From: Sporomusa sp. KB1
GTDB lineage: Bacteria; Bacillota; Negativicutes; Sporomusales; Sporomusaceae
DNA: 64,000 nucleotides
Reading direction: 5' to 3'
NCBI RefSeq assembly: GCF_007830295.1
Contig: NZ_VLKC01000002.1
Span: forward strand, 4,165,185-4,229,184
A program made the translations under genes and the position numbers. This document shows positions 36,201 to 45,191 of the stretch, one piece after another. Position 1 is the stretch's first letter; each line of letters begins with the position of its first letter. The notes below the pieces were generated by a model. It made no database searches. It was not told the DNA's origin and saw only the letters and a list, made by a program, of their open reading frames with translations.

Positions 36201-36665
36201 ATGAAAAACAAATTTCTTGCAGTTGCAGTACTTATGATGGCTTTGCTGCTTACAGCAGGCTGTGGCGGCGGTAACGATTCTAATCTGACGCGTCAGGCTA
36301 ATCTATCACCCGAAGCGGTAATCCAGCATTTCTTTGAGGCTGCCAAAAGCAGTCGCATGAAGGAGGCTGCGTTATATGTGTCGCCAACATCGATGGGGGA
36401 TACACAGACAGTACTAAAGTTTGTGACTGGGCAGAGCAGCGCTACTATAAAAAACGCTAATTTACTTTCCGTCAAGATTGTGGCGCAGCAGGGTAATTAT
36501 GCTGCAGCCCTGGCAACTATGCAAACAGAACAAAATTCACTTAGTCTTATACTTAAACCAGTAGGGCTTGAGAAAATCAATGGGGAATGGTACATTGTTG
36601 ACTATGATCAGATTTTCCGTGAATCTAAGTATCAGATATTAGCTCAGTTACTTACAGGTATTTAA
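36201..36665 (+). CDS. Lipoprotein, DUF4878-like
   Basis: 154 aa with a lipoprotein signal (lipobox LTAGC) and a compact alpha/beta domain of NTF2-like character, LSPEAVIQHFFEAAKSSRM through NGEWYIVDYDQIF. Such domains are common in small secreted proteins of unknown function. ATG 36201 is the first start with a lipoprotein signal directly after it; AAAGGATG lies about 15 nt upstream, rather far. Confidence 0.7.
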   Translation: MKNKFLAVAVLMMALLLTAGCGGGNDSNLTRQANLSPEAVIQHFFEAAKSSRMKEAALYVSPTSMGDTQTVLKFVTGQSSATIKNANLLSVKIVAQQGNYAAALATMQTEQNSLSLILKPVGLEKINGEWYIVDYDQIFRESKYQILAQLLTGI

Positions 36666-36696
36666 GAGATACTCTTTAATTGATACTATTGTAGGA

Positions 36697-36724
36697 GTGA
36701 AGCGCTCTTCCCGGAGCGCTTCAC
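36697..36724. terminator. Hairpin after the lipoprotein gene
   Basis: 11-bp perfect arms GTGAAGCGCTC and its complement with a 6-nt loop; no T run. Probably a weak terminator. Confidence 0.4.
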
Positions 36725-36735
36725 ATAAGTACATA

Positions 36736-36764
36736 TTGACAAGAGGAATGCCGTGTGGTTAAAT
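36736..36764 (+). promoter_or_regulatory. Promoter of the ior operon leader
   Basis: TTGACA at 36736-36741 and TTAAAT at 36759-36764, spacing 17 bp. An alternative -10 (TATAAT) is present near 36793. Confidence 0.45.
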
Positions 36765-36825
36765 ATATTTATAGTAAAGTTTAGTTTCCAATATAATATT
36801 GTAAACTGATGATAGGGAGATTAAA

Positions 36826-37067
36826 TCAGTTACGCGCTTACAGAGAGCCAGGAGTGCTGGGAACTTGGCAGAAATGCGGACTGAACAAATGGACCCTTGA
36901 GGGTGGAGTGAAAAGTTTTTGGACTGACTAGCTTTGAACGTGTGCTCACGTTACCGAGCCAAGAATGTGATGGCATTCTTATGAGGCGGTCAAACACAAT
37001 GTTTGACAACCAAGGTGGTACCGCAGGTTAGACATCTGTCCTTGTAAAAAAGGACAGGTGTTTTTTT
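36826..37067 (+). promoter_or_regulatory. T-box leader, tryptophan specifier
   Basis: The T-box sequence AAGGTGGTACCGC is at about 37012-37024, followed by a 12-bp terminator stem (37032-37043, 37050-37061) and seven T. In the specifier region GAACAAATGGACCC offers TGG, followed by the usual purine and a C run, reading tryptophan. Uncharged tRNA-Trp would allow transcription of iorAB. This links tryptophan status to indolepyruvate metabolism. Confidence 0.92.
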
Positions 37068-37096
37068 ATTTGTCCAGAAAAGATGGGGGAGAATAC

Positions 37097-38890
37097 ATGA
37101 AGACCAAACTTCTTATGGGTAATGAAGCAATTGCGCTTGGTGCTATCAGAGCTGGCGTCAATGTTGTATGTGGCTATCCAGGGACACCTTCGACCGAGGT
37201 GCTGGAAACGATTGCTAAGCACCGGGATAATGATATATATGTAGAATGGTCGGTCAATGAAAAAGTAGCCCTGGAGGTAGCTGCCGGGGCAGCCTATACC
37301 GGGGCTAGGACATTGGTTACGATGAAACAGGTAGGTCTTAATGTTGCCAGCGATCCGTTGATGAGTTTGACCTATATCGGTGTAACGGGCGGCATGGTTG
37401 TTTTGGTAGCTGATGATCCTGGCCCGATATCTTCGCAAACAGAGCAAGATACCAGGCATTTTGCCCGCTATGCGCATCTGCCGGTTTTTGATCCGGCTAC
37501 GCCTGAGGAAGCCTATACTATGATCGGCGAGGCCTTTGCTTTGTCCGAGAAATATAATACACCGGTATTGCTTAGACCCACTACCCAGGTTTGCCACGCT
37601 TGCGCCAGCGTTGAAACTGATGATGAACGGTATCGCAACAAAATAGCAGGCTTTATAAAAGACCCCAAGTGGGTAATATTTCCGCGCTTATCTTATCAAA
37701 ATCATATAAAAATTGATGCGAATGAAGCTAAAATCAGTCAGGATTTTTCGGTTTCCTCTTATAACCACATAAGTGGCCAAGGCCCCTTGGGCATTGTTGG
37801 TTGTGGTGTTTCGTTTACTTATGTAACGGAAGCGCTAGCAACGATCAACAATCCTGTTAAGGTGCTCAAGCTGGCAACACCACATCCTTTTCCTGACAAG
37901 TTGGCACTTACGTTTTTGCAAGGTCTGGAAGAGGTTCTGGTGATCGAGGAATTAGATCCGGTGGTTGAGGAGAATTTACTTCGCTTATGCGGCAAGCTAG
38001 GTCTCGCCATCCGCATAACAGGCAAGCTGACCAAGGCTATGCCGGTAGCTGGTAAATATAGCTATGAAATTGTAGCCGCTGCCATCAGTAAATTCCTTGG
38101 GCAGGCCCAGACGGTATTGCCTAAGCCAGTTGAGCTGCCGCAGTTACCGGTGCGACCGCCGGTACTCTGTGCGGGCTGTCCGCATCGGGCTTCCTTTTAC
38201 AGTGTAAAGCAGGCCATGAAAAAGACCGGACAAAAAGCAGTATTTACCGGAGATATCGGTTGTTATACATTAGGCAATGCCCAGCCGCTGGATATGGTAG
38301 ATACTTGTCTTTGCATGGGAGCTGGCATCACTATTGCTCAAGGTTTGCAGCTGGCAGAACCGGACCGGAAGCAAATTGCGTTTATTGGCGACTCAACTTT
38401 TTTCCATACAGGTATTCCCGGAATTATTAATGCCGTTTACAACGAAACAGATATTACGGTAATTATTCTTGATAACAGCACTACGGCCATGACTGGCCAT
38501 CAGCCTCACCCTGGCACTGGCAAAACCATGATGGGAACCATCTCTGAAAAAATCAGTATCGAAAATGTGCTGAAAGGCTGTGGTGTAACATTTGTCGCCA
38601 AGGCCAATCCGCTAAATTTATCCCAGGCAGTTGAAACAGTAACTGCGGCCGTAAATCATCAGGGCGTATCTGTTGTGATTTTTGAAGCACCCTGTATTGC
38701 GATTGTCAAACCTAATGCAGTTCAGGAAATTAAAGAAACCTGCATTGGTTGCAAAAAGTGCATTAAGGAGATTGGCTGTCCGGCCATGAGTGCAGTTGAC
38801 GATAAGGTAACAATTAATCCGCATTTATGTTATGGCTGCCAGCTGTGCGGGCAGATATGTCCGGTGCAGGCAATTGGAGGGTTAGAATGA
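37097..38890 (+). CDS. iorA: Indolepyruvate:ferredoxin oxidoreductase alpha subunit
   Basis: 597-aa thiamine-diphosphate enzyme that decarboxylates aryl-pyruvates to aryl-acetyl-CoA and reduces ferredoxin. GYPGTPSTEVLE opens the pyrimidine-binding domain; FTGDIGCYTLG and FIGDSTFFHTGIPG with LDNSTTAMTG form the TPP domain. The C terminus has two ferredoxin motifs (CIGCKKCIKE..CP and CYGCQLCGQICP). ATG 37097 follows GGGGGAG. Co-translated with iorB. The Trp T-box supports an indolepyruvate substrate. It could run forward (amino-acid catabolism) or in reverse (aryl-acetate assimilation). Confidence 0.94.
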   Translation: MKTKLLMGNEAIALGAIRAGVNVVCGYPGTPSTEVLETIAKHRDNDIYVEWSVNEKVALEVAAGAAYTGARTLVTMKQVGLNVASDPLMSLTYIGVTGGMVVLVADDPGPISSQTEQDTRHFARYAHLPVFDPATPEEAYTMIGEAFALSEKYNTPVLLRPTTQVCHACASVETDDERYRNKIAGFIKDPKWVIFPRLSYQNHIKIDANEAKISQDFSVSSYNHISGQGPLGIVGCGVSFTYVTEALATINNPVKVLKLATPHPFPDKLALTFLQGLEEVLVIEELDPVVEENLLRLCGKLGLAIRITGKLTKAMPVAGKYSYEIVAAAISKFLGQAQTVLPKPVELPQLPVRPPVLCAGCPHRASFYSVKQAMKKTGQKAVFTGDIGCYTLGNAQPLDMVDTCLCMGAGITIAQGLQLAEPDRKQIAFIGDSTFFHTGIPGIINAVYNETDITVIILDNSTTAMTGHQPHPGTGKTMMGTISEKISIENVLKGCGVTFVAKANPLNLSQAVETVTAAVNHQGVSVVIFEAPCIAIVKPNAVQEIKETCIGCKKCIKEIGCPAMSAVDDKVTINPHLCYGCQLCGQICPVQAIGGLE

Positions 38891-39480
38891 TGAGAATAGA
38901 TTGTTTATTAGCAGGCGTTGGTGGTCAGGGAACTGTGCTTGCTTCAAAAATAATTGCCCAGACAGCCATTAGCAACCAGTGTTTTGCCAGAACTTCGGAG
39001 ACCATTGGCATGGCGCAGCGGGGTGGGTGTGTAGTTAGCCATGTGCGCATTGGCGATCAAAACTGTTCGCCAGCCATTCCACTAGGTATGGCAGATTTAA
39101 TTATCGGTTTTGAACCAGCTGAAGCCTTGCGGAATATTGGATTTTTGAAACCGGATGGTCAGTTATTAGTCAATAGCAAACCAATTATCCCGGTGACATC
39201 CTCCCTGGGAGGCAACAGCTACCAGGCAGCTGACATAATTCATTATCTACAAAGCACTAGGCGGCAGGTGGTCTTTGTTGACGGACAAAGACTGTGCGCT
39301 GCCGCCGGTACGGCCAAGGTACTTAATGTTATCATGCTGGGAGTTGCTATTAAGCAGCAGTTATTGCCTTTTTCGCGGGAAGAAGTTCTACAGACAATTA
39401 CAGAAAATCTGCCAGCGAAATTTTTGGAGTTAAATAAGAAGGCACTGGAAATTGGCTACAACTTCCAGCAATATGTGTAA
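38887..39480 (+). CDS. iorB: Indolepyruvate:ferredoxin oxidoreductase beta subunit
   Basis: 197-aa gamma-type subunit of the oxidoreductase. GVGGQGTVLASKIIAQ opens it, and TSETIGMAQRGGCVVSHVRIG is the family signature. The start ATG overlaps the iorA stop (ATGA), so an upstream in-frame ATG at 38827 inside iorA is rejected. A PaaK-like ligase gene follows 21 bp later. Confidence 0.94.
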   Translation: MMRIDCLLAGVGGQGTVLASKIIAQTAISNQCFARTSETIGMAQRGGCVVSHVRIGDQNCSPAIPLGMADLIIGFEPAEALRNIGFLKPDGQLLVNSKPIIPVTSSLGGNSYQAADIIHYLQSTRRQVVFVDGQRLCAAAGTAKVLNVIMLGVAIKQQLLPFSREEVLQTITENLPAKFLELNKKALEIGYNFQQYV

Positions 39481-39501
39481 TAAATAAGGGAGTGCTGAGT
39501 A

Positions 39502-40734
39502 ATGAACGCAGAACAATTTACCAAGTTACAGGCCCTGCTACAGCGAGTGCAGCAAAAAAGTCCTTTTTACCAGAATAAATTTAAAGCTGCCGGCGTTGAT
39601 ATAGCTGATGTTCAAACCCCAGCAGATATTGGCCAACTCCCCTTTACCACCAAAGAGGAGTTACGTGAGGCCTATCCGCTTAATATCCAAGCCGTTCCTG
39701 ATGAAGAAATTGTTAGAATCCACTCCTCATCGGGAACAACGGGAAAACCGATAATTATCCCCTATACGGCCCAGGATGTCGCAGTTTGGGCCGAGATGAT
39801 GCACCGTTGTATGAGCGTTGCCGGTTTGACAGCCAAAGACCGGGTGCAAATTACGCCCGGCTATGGTTTGTGGACAGCCGGTATCGGCTTTCAGGCCGGT
39901 GTTGAACGATTAGGGGCGATGGCGATTCCGATGGGACCGGGAAATACCGAGAAACAATTACAGATGATGATGGATTTACAGTCAACAGTAATTGCCGCGA
40001 CTTCCTCCTATGCGCTATTATTGGCGGAAGAGATTCACAAACGCGGCCTGAAAGACCATATCAAACTAAAAAAAGCAATTCTTGGTTCTGAACGCTGGGG
40101 CGACAAAATGCGTATTAGAATACGTGAGGAACTAGGAGTTGAGTTATATGATATTTATGGACTTACTGAAATATATGGCCCGGGAATTTCTATAAGCTGC
40201 AGCGCCTGTAATGGTCTGCATTATTGGGATGACTATCTGTTATTTGAGGTTATTGACCCACAAACAGACAAGCCTGTTGCTGACGGAGAGTTTGGAGAAT
40301 TGGTTATCACCACCTTGACCAAAGAGGGGGCACCGCTGCTTCGCTACCGGACAAGGGATATTACCCGAATTCTGACAGGAGAATGCTCCTGCGGTTTGCC
40401 CCATCCCCGCCATGACTTAATTCTGGGTAGAACTGATGATATGGTTAAGGTCAAGGGAGTAAACATCTATCCCGGTCAAGTGGAAGATGTTTTAAAACAT
40501 ATTGAAGGCATTAGCAGTGAATATCAGATTGTCATAGACCGCGAAGAAGGTAAGGATGCTATGCTGCTACGGTTTGAGCAGCAAGAGGGCTTTGATGCCA
40601 CTAACCTGGAATTGCGCGTAAAAAAGTATTTTAAAACCAAAGTGGGTTTAACAATTAATGTTCAAGCGCTCAGTATCGGCCAGCTGCCGCGCAGTGAAAA
40701 GAAAACAGCCAGAGTTATTGATAATCGGTATTAA
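39502..40734 (+). CDS. Phenylacetate-CoA ligase family protein
   Basis: 410 aa. SSSGTTGKPIIIPYT is the ATP-binding loop, YDIYGLTEIYGPGI and RYRTRDITRIL are core motifs, and DDMVKVKGVNIYPGQVE is the C-terminal hinge. The enzyme interconverts aryl-acetates and aryl-acetyl-CoA. In this operon it either recovers ATP from IorAB products (such as indoleacetyl-CoA) or activates aryl-acetates for reductive carboxylation. GGGAGTG precedes the ATG. Confidence 0.9.
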   Translation: MNAEQFTKLQALLQRVQQKSPFYQNKFKAAGVDIADVQTPADIGQLPFTTKEELREAYPLNIQAVPDEEIVRIHSSSGTTGKPIIIPYTAQDVAVWAEMMHRCMSVAGLTAKDRVQITPGYGLWTAGIGFQAGVERLGAMAIPMGPGNTEKQLQMMMDLQSTVIAATSSYALLLAEEIHKRGLKDHIKLKKAILGSERWGDKMRIRIREELGVELYDIYGLTEIYGPGISISCSACNGLHYWDDYLLFEVIDPQTDKPVADGEFGELVITTLTKEGAPLLRYRTRDITRILTGECSCGLPHPRHDLILGRTDDMVKVKGVNIYPGQVEDVLKHIEGISSEYQIVIDREEGKDAMLLRFEQQEGFDATNLELRVKKYFKTKVGLTINVQALSIGQLPRSEKKTARVIDNRY

Positions 40735-40760
40735 TAGATAGATGAATTAAATATAATATA

Positions 40761-40794
40761 AAAACAGGGTACCGGTCAGCCGGTACCCTGTTTT
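40761..40794 (+). terminator. Terminator of the ior-paaK operon
   Basis: 15-bp perfect arms (40761-40775, 40780-40794) around a 4-nt loop, A run left and T run right. Confidence 0.85.
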
Positions 40795-40916
40795 CACACG
40801 TCACGATTCCACTCTTTCCAGGAGTTAGTTTCCTTTTTTGTAGTTTCGAATGAATTCTATTACGGTATCGTTGTAATTGTCATTTGAGGGATTTAAGATT
40901 ATACCCTAACAAGATT

Positions 40917-41273
40917 TTAGGGTTCTATTTTTGGTTTATATATGGATATTTTTTGTGTAAAAGATTCTGCAATAGTGCTACATTGCTTGTCTGTTGTCGA
41001 AATTTCGGTTTTGAGTGCAATAAGGGACTCTGTAATAGTTTTAAGGTTGTTGGTCAACGACACAAGAATATTGACATAGGCATCATAAGTGAAGTTGTTC
41101 TTGATTAATGTGATTTCTTGAATAGCTTTATAAGTCGCCACAAGGACTTCTCTCAGTGCGTATTCTGCGTATTCTAAATCAGTTAACGTAATACAGCCTG
41201 GATTGCAGTCAACCAACAGCATAATCTTGCCGTTCTTCAAAACATCACTTTGTGTATGAATGCGTGAGTACAT
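40917..41273 (-). CDS. Hypothetical protein
   Basis: 118 aa, mainly helical, no membrane segment. The start at 41273 is chosen because AAGGAG lies just upstream of that ATG; an earlier in-frame ATG at 41291 has no site. CNPGCITLTDLEYAEYALREVL in the first third may be a small domain; the rest, NNLKTITESLIALKTEIS, resembles a coiled coil. Not recognised. It is downstream of the PadR gene on the same strand, with about 85 bp between. Confidence 0.6.
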   Translation of the reverse strand: MYSRIHTQSDVLKNGKIMLLVDCNPGCITLTDLEYAEYALREVLVATYKAIQEITLIKNNFTYDAYVNILVSLTNNLKTITESLIALKTEISTTDKQCSTIAESFTQKISIYKPKIEP

Positions 41274-41359
41274 ATTTTTTTCTCCTTGCAAACTACATTT
41301 TGGTATAACTTGACATAACTCTATTTTAAAATAGAAAGTGCCATCAGAAGGATAATTGT

Positions 41360-41755
41360 TTAATCTTGATGGTTTAACACGGTTTTTTGGGCGAAAGATA
41401 AAAACAATCCCAGTGAGTTATGGTAAGTATCCAATGTATTTATCCAAGTTTTAAGGCATTCCAGACCATCATCTGTTATGCTATACAATTTTTTTGCAGG
41501 ACCCGAATTTGATACATCCCAAACGGCAGTGACATGTCCACGCTGTTCCATTAGTTTCAAGCCCCGGTAAACTCCGGCGGGATCAGGTTTCTTGTTTCGA
41601 AGCATATCGGTTTCTTGTAGCTTCTGCACTAAACTATAGCCATGTAGTTGATTATCAACTAGAAGAGTAAGAATAGCTGGATTGATGAATCTTTCAAGAT
41701 TGGCTCCTGTGCATGGGCAATCTTGAAATTTTTTCTTTAAACTAAATTTTAACAT
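41360..41755 (-). CDS. PadR-family transcriptional regulator
   Basis: 131-aa winged-helix protein. INPAILTLLVDNQLHGYSLVQKL, PDPAGVYRGLKLMEQRGHV and KLYSITDDGLECLK are the PadR signature. An unusual N-terminal CPCTGANLERF carries two Cys that could sense metals, metalloids or redox state. It is transcribed away from the radical SAM gene at 42313 and may control the locus that follows; the target operator is not evident in the gap. Confidence 0.85.
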   Translation of the reverse strand: MLKFSLKKKFQDCPCTGANLERFINPAILTLLVDNQLHGYSLVQKLQETDMLRNKKPDPAGVYRGLKLMEQRGHVTAVWDVSNSGPAKKLYSITDDGLECLKTWINTLDTYHNSLGLFLSFAQKTVLNHQD

Positions 41756-41800
41756 TTGGACGATACCTCATATCTTCACTTATTTTATCTTAGTACGCGA

Positions 41801-41859
41801 GTCAAGACTCCGCCTGTAGAGGCGGCGTTAATCAGGTGGAGTAGACTCTCCAACTGAAT
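41801..41859 (-). repeat. Dispersed palindromic repeat, copy B
   Basis: Reverse-complement copy of the element at 8413-8474: TTGGAGAGTCTACTCCA, then GCCGCCTCTACAGGCGG. Differences are mostly in loops while the dyads persist. It lies 45 bp upstream of the PadR gene. Confidence 0.6.
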
Positions 41860-42312
41860 CCTCAATATTTCAGCTATGCTGAAACGAGTTCACTTCAGAT
41901 AGTTTGGTTGATACTTTAAAACGTATTGCAGTGCAACAAGCTCCTAGTATATATAACCATAAGTAATATGAATTATCAATGCTGTTACGGGCGAAACAAA
42001 AAAAGAACAGCCTACTATTTTGCAATCATTACAAAAAGAATAGCACACTTAGTAGACTAAGTCCAGTACTTGAAAGATATCGCTGCAAATTTAATCAAAA
42101 TTATTAAATTTTTATATCAAGCGTTAGAGTGTCCAAAATTCTTTGCATAGCACATGCTAAGTATTAATTGACCTATTCTGTTAAATGTGTTAGTCTTATA
42201 ATAAAAATTGTAAAATAATGCAAAGAAAAGGCCGGTGAATTTATTCAAAGATTTATGCCCATGTTTATAGATAATTACATATGCAAATAATCTTTTATTA
42301 TGGAGGAACCAA
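41860..42312. other. AT-rich intergenic region upstream of the radical SAM gene
   Basis: About 450 bp without a gene. Near 42193-42217 is a segment, TGTGTTAGTCT followed by TATAAT, similar to the promoter at 58422-58450. The site for 42313 is TGGAGG at 42300. Nothing else is recognised. Confidence 0.5.
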
Positions 42313-43275
42313 ATGAATATTGAAAAAATAGTAGACTCTGTTTTAGCAGGCTGTGTGATATCAAGAGAAGAGGCACTGACTTTATTAAATGTAGAAAATA
42401 AATCCACTGACTTTTATAAAATATTATCGGTCGCGAATCGTTTGACACGCCAAAATTTTAATAACAAAGCATATATTTTTGCCCAAATCGGGATAAATGC
42501 TGAGCCATGTACGAAGAACTGCAAATTTTGTTCAATGGGAAAAGATCATTATTCTATGGAAAGTAAATGGCGAAAAGATTATAAGACTGTTTCTCAAGAA
42601 GTTGATAAGCTAATTGAGGCGAACATCGACGATTTATTTTTGATGACTACTGCCGATTATCCTATTGATGATTTTTTGGCGATAGCAGAAAAAGTAAAGA
42701 AGAAATTACCGCCTACTATCAAATTTGTTGCTAATATTGGGGATTTTGATGTCAATATTGCTTTAAAATTAAAACAAGTCGGATTTACCGGGGTATATCA
42801 TATTCATCGCTTAAAGGAAGGCATTGATACCGATATAGAGCCGGAAACAAGAATAAAAACACTTGACGCTATTGTCACTGCCGGTCTTGATCTATACTAT
42901 TGTGTGGAGCCTATTGGGCCGGAGCATAGCTACCAGGAGCTTATGGATGAAATGATGCGGGCACGTGACTATCATGTAAAAGTAATGGCAGTTATGCGAA
43001 GGATACCTGTACCGGGAACACCGTTACATGATAAAGGTCAAATAACCGCGCTAGAATTAGCCAAAATTGCCGCAGTAACACGGATTGTATCGTTACCATC
43101 GCGCGCGATGAATGCTCACGAAGTGACACCGTTAACGCTGCTGGGCGGAGTTAATCAATTGTATGCTGAAGTAGGCGCTAATCCCAGAGATAATAATTCG
43201 AATACTGAAAAAAACAGAGGAGTATCGGTATCTGCGATCAAAAAATTACTATCGGATGTTGAATATGATATTTGA
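42313..43275 (+). CDS. BioB-like radical SAM protein (paralogue 1)
   Basis: 320 aa. The radical SAM cluster motif is CTKNCKFC (C-x3-C-x2-C) in IGINAEPCTKNCKFCSMG, as in BioB/HydE-type enzymes. Later ANIGDFDV, YHIHRLKEG and YYCVEPIGPEH line the barrel, and GGVNQLYAEVGANPRDN resembles the BioB C-terminal region. It is clearly related to the protein at 48647. The substrate is unknown; genuine BioB is unlikely because no biotin genes are nearby and the middle of the protein diverges. TGGAGG precedes the ATG. It ends before a terminator, so it is transcribed separately from the ABC operon. Confidence 0.8.
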   Translation: MNIEKIVDSVLAGCVISREEALTLLNVENKSTDFYKILSVANRLTRQNFNNKAYIFAQIGINAEPCTKNCKFCSMGKDHYSMESKWRKDYKTVSQEVDKLIEANIDDLFLMTTADYPIDDFLAIAEKVKKKLPPTIKFVANIGDFDVNIALKLKQVGFTGVYHIHRLKEGIDTDIEPETRIKTLDAIVTAGLDLYYCVEPIGPEHSYQELMDEMMRARDYHVKVMAVMRRIPVPGTPLHDKGQITALELAKIAAVTRIVSLPSRAMNAHEVTPLTLLGGVNQLYAEVGANPRDNNSNTEKNRGVSVSAIKKLLSDVEYDI

Positions 43276-43349
43276 AATGTCACCGTTTTGATGCGGTTGT
43301 GTGATTAGAATAAAATCGGGAGTATAGACTTCAGGGGATTGTCGACAAG

Positions 43350-43384
43350 AAAAGGCACTTTACGCAAAGCGTAAGGTGCCTTTT
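43350..43384 (+). terminator. Terminator of the radical SAM gene
   Basis: 16-bp arms (43350-43365, 43369-43384, one G-T pair) around AAA, with A and T runs at the ends. Confidence 0.8.
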
Positions 43385-43424
43385 AAAAAATGGCGAAAGC
43401 TTTGAAAGAGTTGCCTTAGTGTTA

Positions 43425-43472
43425 ATTGCAAATAAATTTAATCTTGCAATTGATAGAATTTTACTATAAAAT
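43425..43472 (+). promoter_or_regulatory. 26-bp operator R1 overlapping a promoter
   Basis: The 26-bp element 43425-43450 has arms ATTGCAA and TTGCAAT around 12 AT-rich bases. The right arm supplies the -35 box TTGCAA (43444-43449); TAAAAT at 43467-43472 is 17 bp downstream. The same element with the same promoter geometry occurs at 55212 and 55329. It drives the DUF4418/ABC operon. Confidence 0.7.
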
Positions 43473-43560
43473 AATAGTAGATCTGAAGCACAGAGTGAAA
43501 CTGGAATGAAGGGAAGTTGATGCATACACAGTGGTTTCAAGCAATAAAGGAGGAAGAAAA

Positions 43561-43986
43561 TTGCAACATAAAAAACTGATACCGGGTATATGTCTCTTAC
43601 TATCATTATGGCTCTTGGTAGTACCGTTCCTTTTTCCACCATGTGTTTCACAAGTTCACGGGATGGGGCATATGTCTTGCTGGTATACATGGCATGCCGA
43701 ACCATTTAACGCAATTATGGCTGTCATTGTCAGCATCTACCTCATTTTTACATCAAGCTCTCAGGTAAAAAAAGCATTGGGTCTGGTTTTGTGCATCTGT
43801 GGAATTATTGCCGCAGCACTACCCCAGTCGTGGGGACTCGGCATGTGTGTCAAAGATACTATGGCCTGTCATAAGACTTATCTGTATACAATGGTGGGAG
43901 CGATTCCCTTGTTCTTATTAGGCATAAGTATTTTCTGCAAAAATTTTCGCAGTCATACACTGATTGACAAGGATGAAGATGAATGA
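43561..43986 (+). CDS. DUF4418 family membrane protein
   Basis: 141 aa with four predicted membrane helices. The first loop has PPCVSQVHGMGHMSCWYTWHAE, typical of DUF4418, with paired Cys and His or Met residues that could bind a metal; a second Cys pair (MCVKDTMACH) is in the last loop. TTG 43561 is preferred because AAAGGAGGA sits 8 nt upstream; the GTG at 43531 precedes that site. It overlaps the FtsX-type permease gene by 4 bp. The role is unknown; the family commonly accompanies ABC permease/ATPase pairs. Confidence 0.75.
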   Translation: MQHKKLIPGICLLLSLWLLVVPFLFPPCVSQVHGMGHMSCWYTWHAEPFNAIMAVIVSIYLIFTSSSQVKKALGLVLCICGIIAAALPQSWGLGMCVKDTMACHKTYLYTMVGAIPLFLLGISIFCKNFRSHTLIDKDEDE

Positions 43987-45191
43987 CTTTATTTCACATG
44001 ATCCGCAGCAACCTTTTACATAGAAAACTGCAAAATAGTATTCTCATTATAGCGATCGCTATTGGCGTTGCCGTTGCTTTTGCGGTATCCGCACTGTATA
44101 AAAGCTCGGATACCGGCATGAATGAGGCGATCAAACGTATGGGCGCCGATATCGTCATTGTTCCCAATACTGCTGAAATCGAAGGCGGAACACTTCTTTA
44201 CGGCGGCGCACCTGTAAATGTTTATATGAACAAATCTAAATTAGAGGAAATTAAAAACATTCCAGGCCTTGCCTCTGTATCGCCGCAGTTCTTTGTGCAT
44301 ACACTTTCCGGTGCTGACTGCTGCAGTATCAATATTCCAACACGTGTTATCGGGATTGATCCTGCAACTGACACTTATATTAAACCGTGGCTGCCTGAAG
44401 CCTATAACGGCAGCTTACCGGAAAATAGTGTTATTATCGGGGCAAAAAATGATTATGCAGGAGAACCGCAAATCACGATTCTCGGAAAAATATTCGATGT
44501 TGCTGCCGTTGCCGGAGAAACCGGTTCATCCATAGACTATTCCATCTATATGAATATAGATACTGCCCGCCAGCTGGCAAAAGACAGCGAGTGGTTCAGC
44601 TTTATATGGGCTAAGGCCGGACAACCGGACAAGCTTATATCGGTTATTCTCGCTAGAGTGGAAGAAGGCGCAGATATAAACTACATCAATGAATATCTTG
44701 CTAAAACAGGGAGCATAAAACTCATTGTAGCTGTTGATGTAAAAAAAAGCATTCAGAGTCAAATGCAGCTTCTCATTCAAATCATCGGTACGCTCAGCTT
44801 TATCATTATTGGTACGGTCATCTTTCAAGTATTCGCTAGTTTTTATCTTTCCATGCGGCATCGACGCGGCGAATATGGCATTTACCTTGCTCTTGGCGCA
44901 TCTCGCTGTAAGATGTATACGCTGATTATCGGAGAAGCAATGTCTATTTCCGTAATCGGCGGATTTATTGGTTTGCTTGCCGGCATGCTATTGTATCGTG
45001 GCTCGTGCAGCTTCCTTGCCGCACTGCGTTCTTATCCGCTGATTTCTCTTTCTAGCGGTGAACTTTTCATAAGTGCCGTTATCACATTTGCTGTTGGCGT
45101 ATTTGTTACAACCGCCGCCTCTGTTTTACCAGCGTGGCAGGCGGCAAGGTTAGATCCAAGCAGTGTGATGACAAAGGGAGAATATGATTGA
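43983..45191 (+). CDS. FtsX/MacB-type ABC transporter permease
   Basis: 402 aa. One N-terminal membrane helix (about 17-37) is followed by an extracytoplasmic domain to about residue 260 and three C-terminal helices, with the FtsX-type motif RRGEYGIYLALGASRCKM. LPAWQAARLDPSSVM is the usual end. This layout belongs to LolCE/MacB-like exporters or mechanotransmitters rather than importers. It is coupled to the ATPase gene (TGATGA overlap). Confidence 0.85.
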   Translation: MTLFHMIRSNLLHRKLQNSILIIAIAIGVAVAFAVSALYKSSDTGMNEAIKRMGADIVIVPNTAEIEGGTLLYGGAPVNVYMNKSKLEEIKNIPGLASVSPQFFVHTLSGADCCSINIPTRVIGIDPATDTYIKPWLPEAYNGSLPENSVIIGAKNDYAGEPQITILGKIFDVAAVAGETGSSIDYSIYMNIDTARQLAKDSEWFSFIWAKAGQPDKLISVILARVEEGADINYINEYLAKTGSIKLIVAVDVKKSIQSQMQLLIQIIGTLSFIIIGTVIFQVFASFYLSMRHRRGEYGIYLALGASRCKMYTLIIGEAMSISVIGGFIGLLAGMLLYRGSCSFLAALRSYPLISLSSGELFISAVITFAVGVFVTTAASVLPAWQAARLDPSSVMTKGEYD

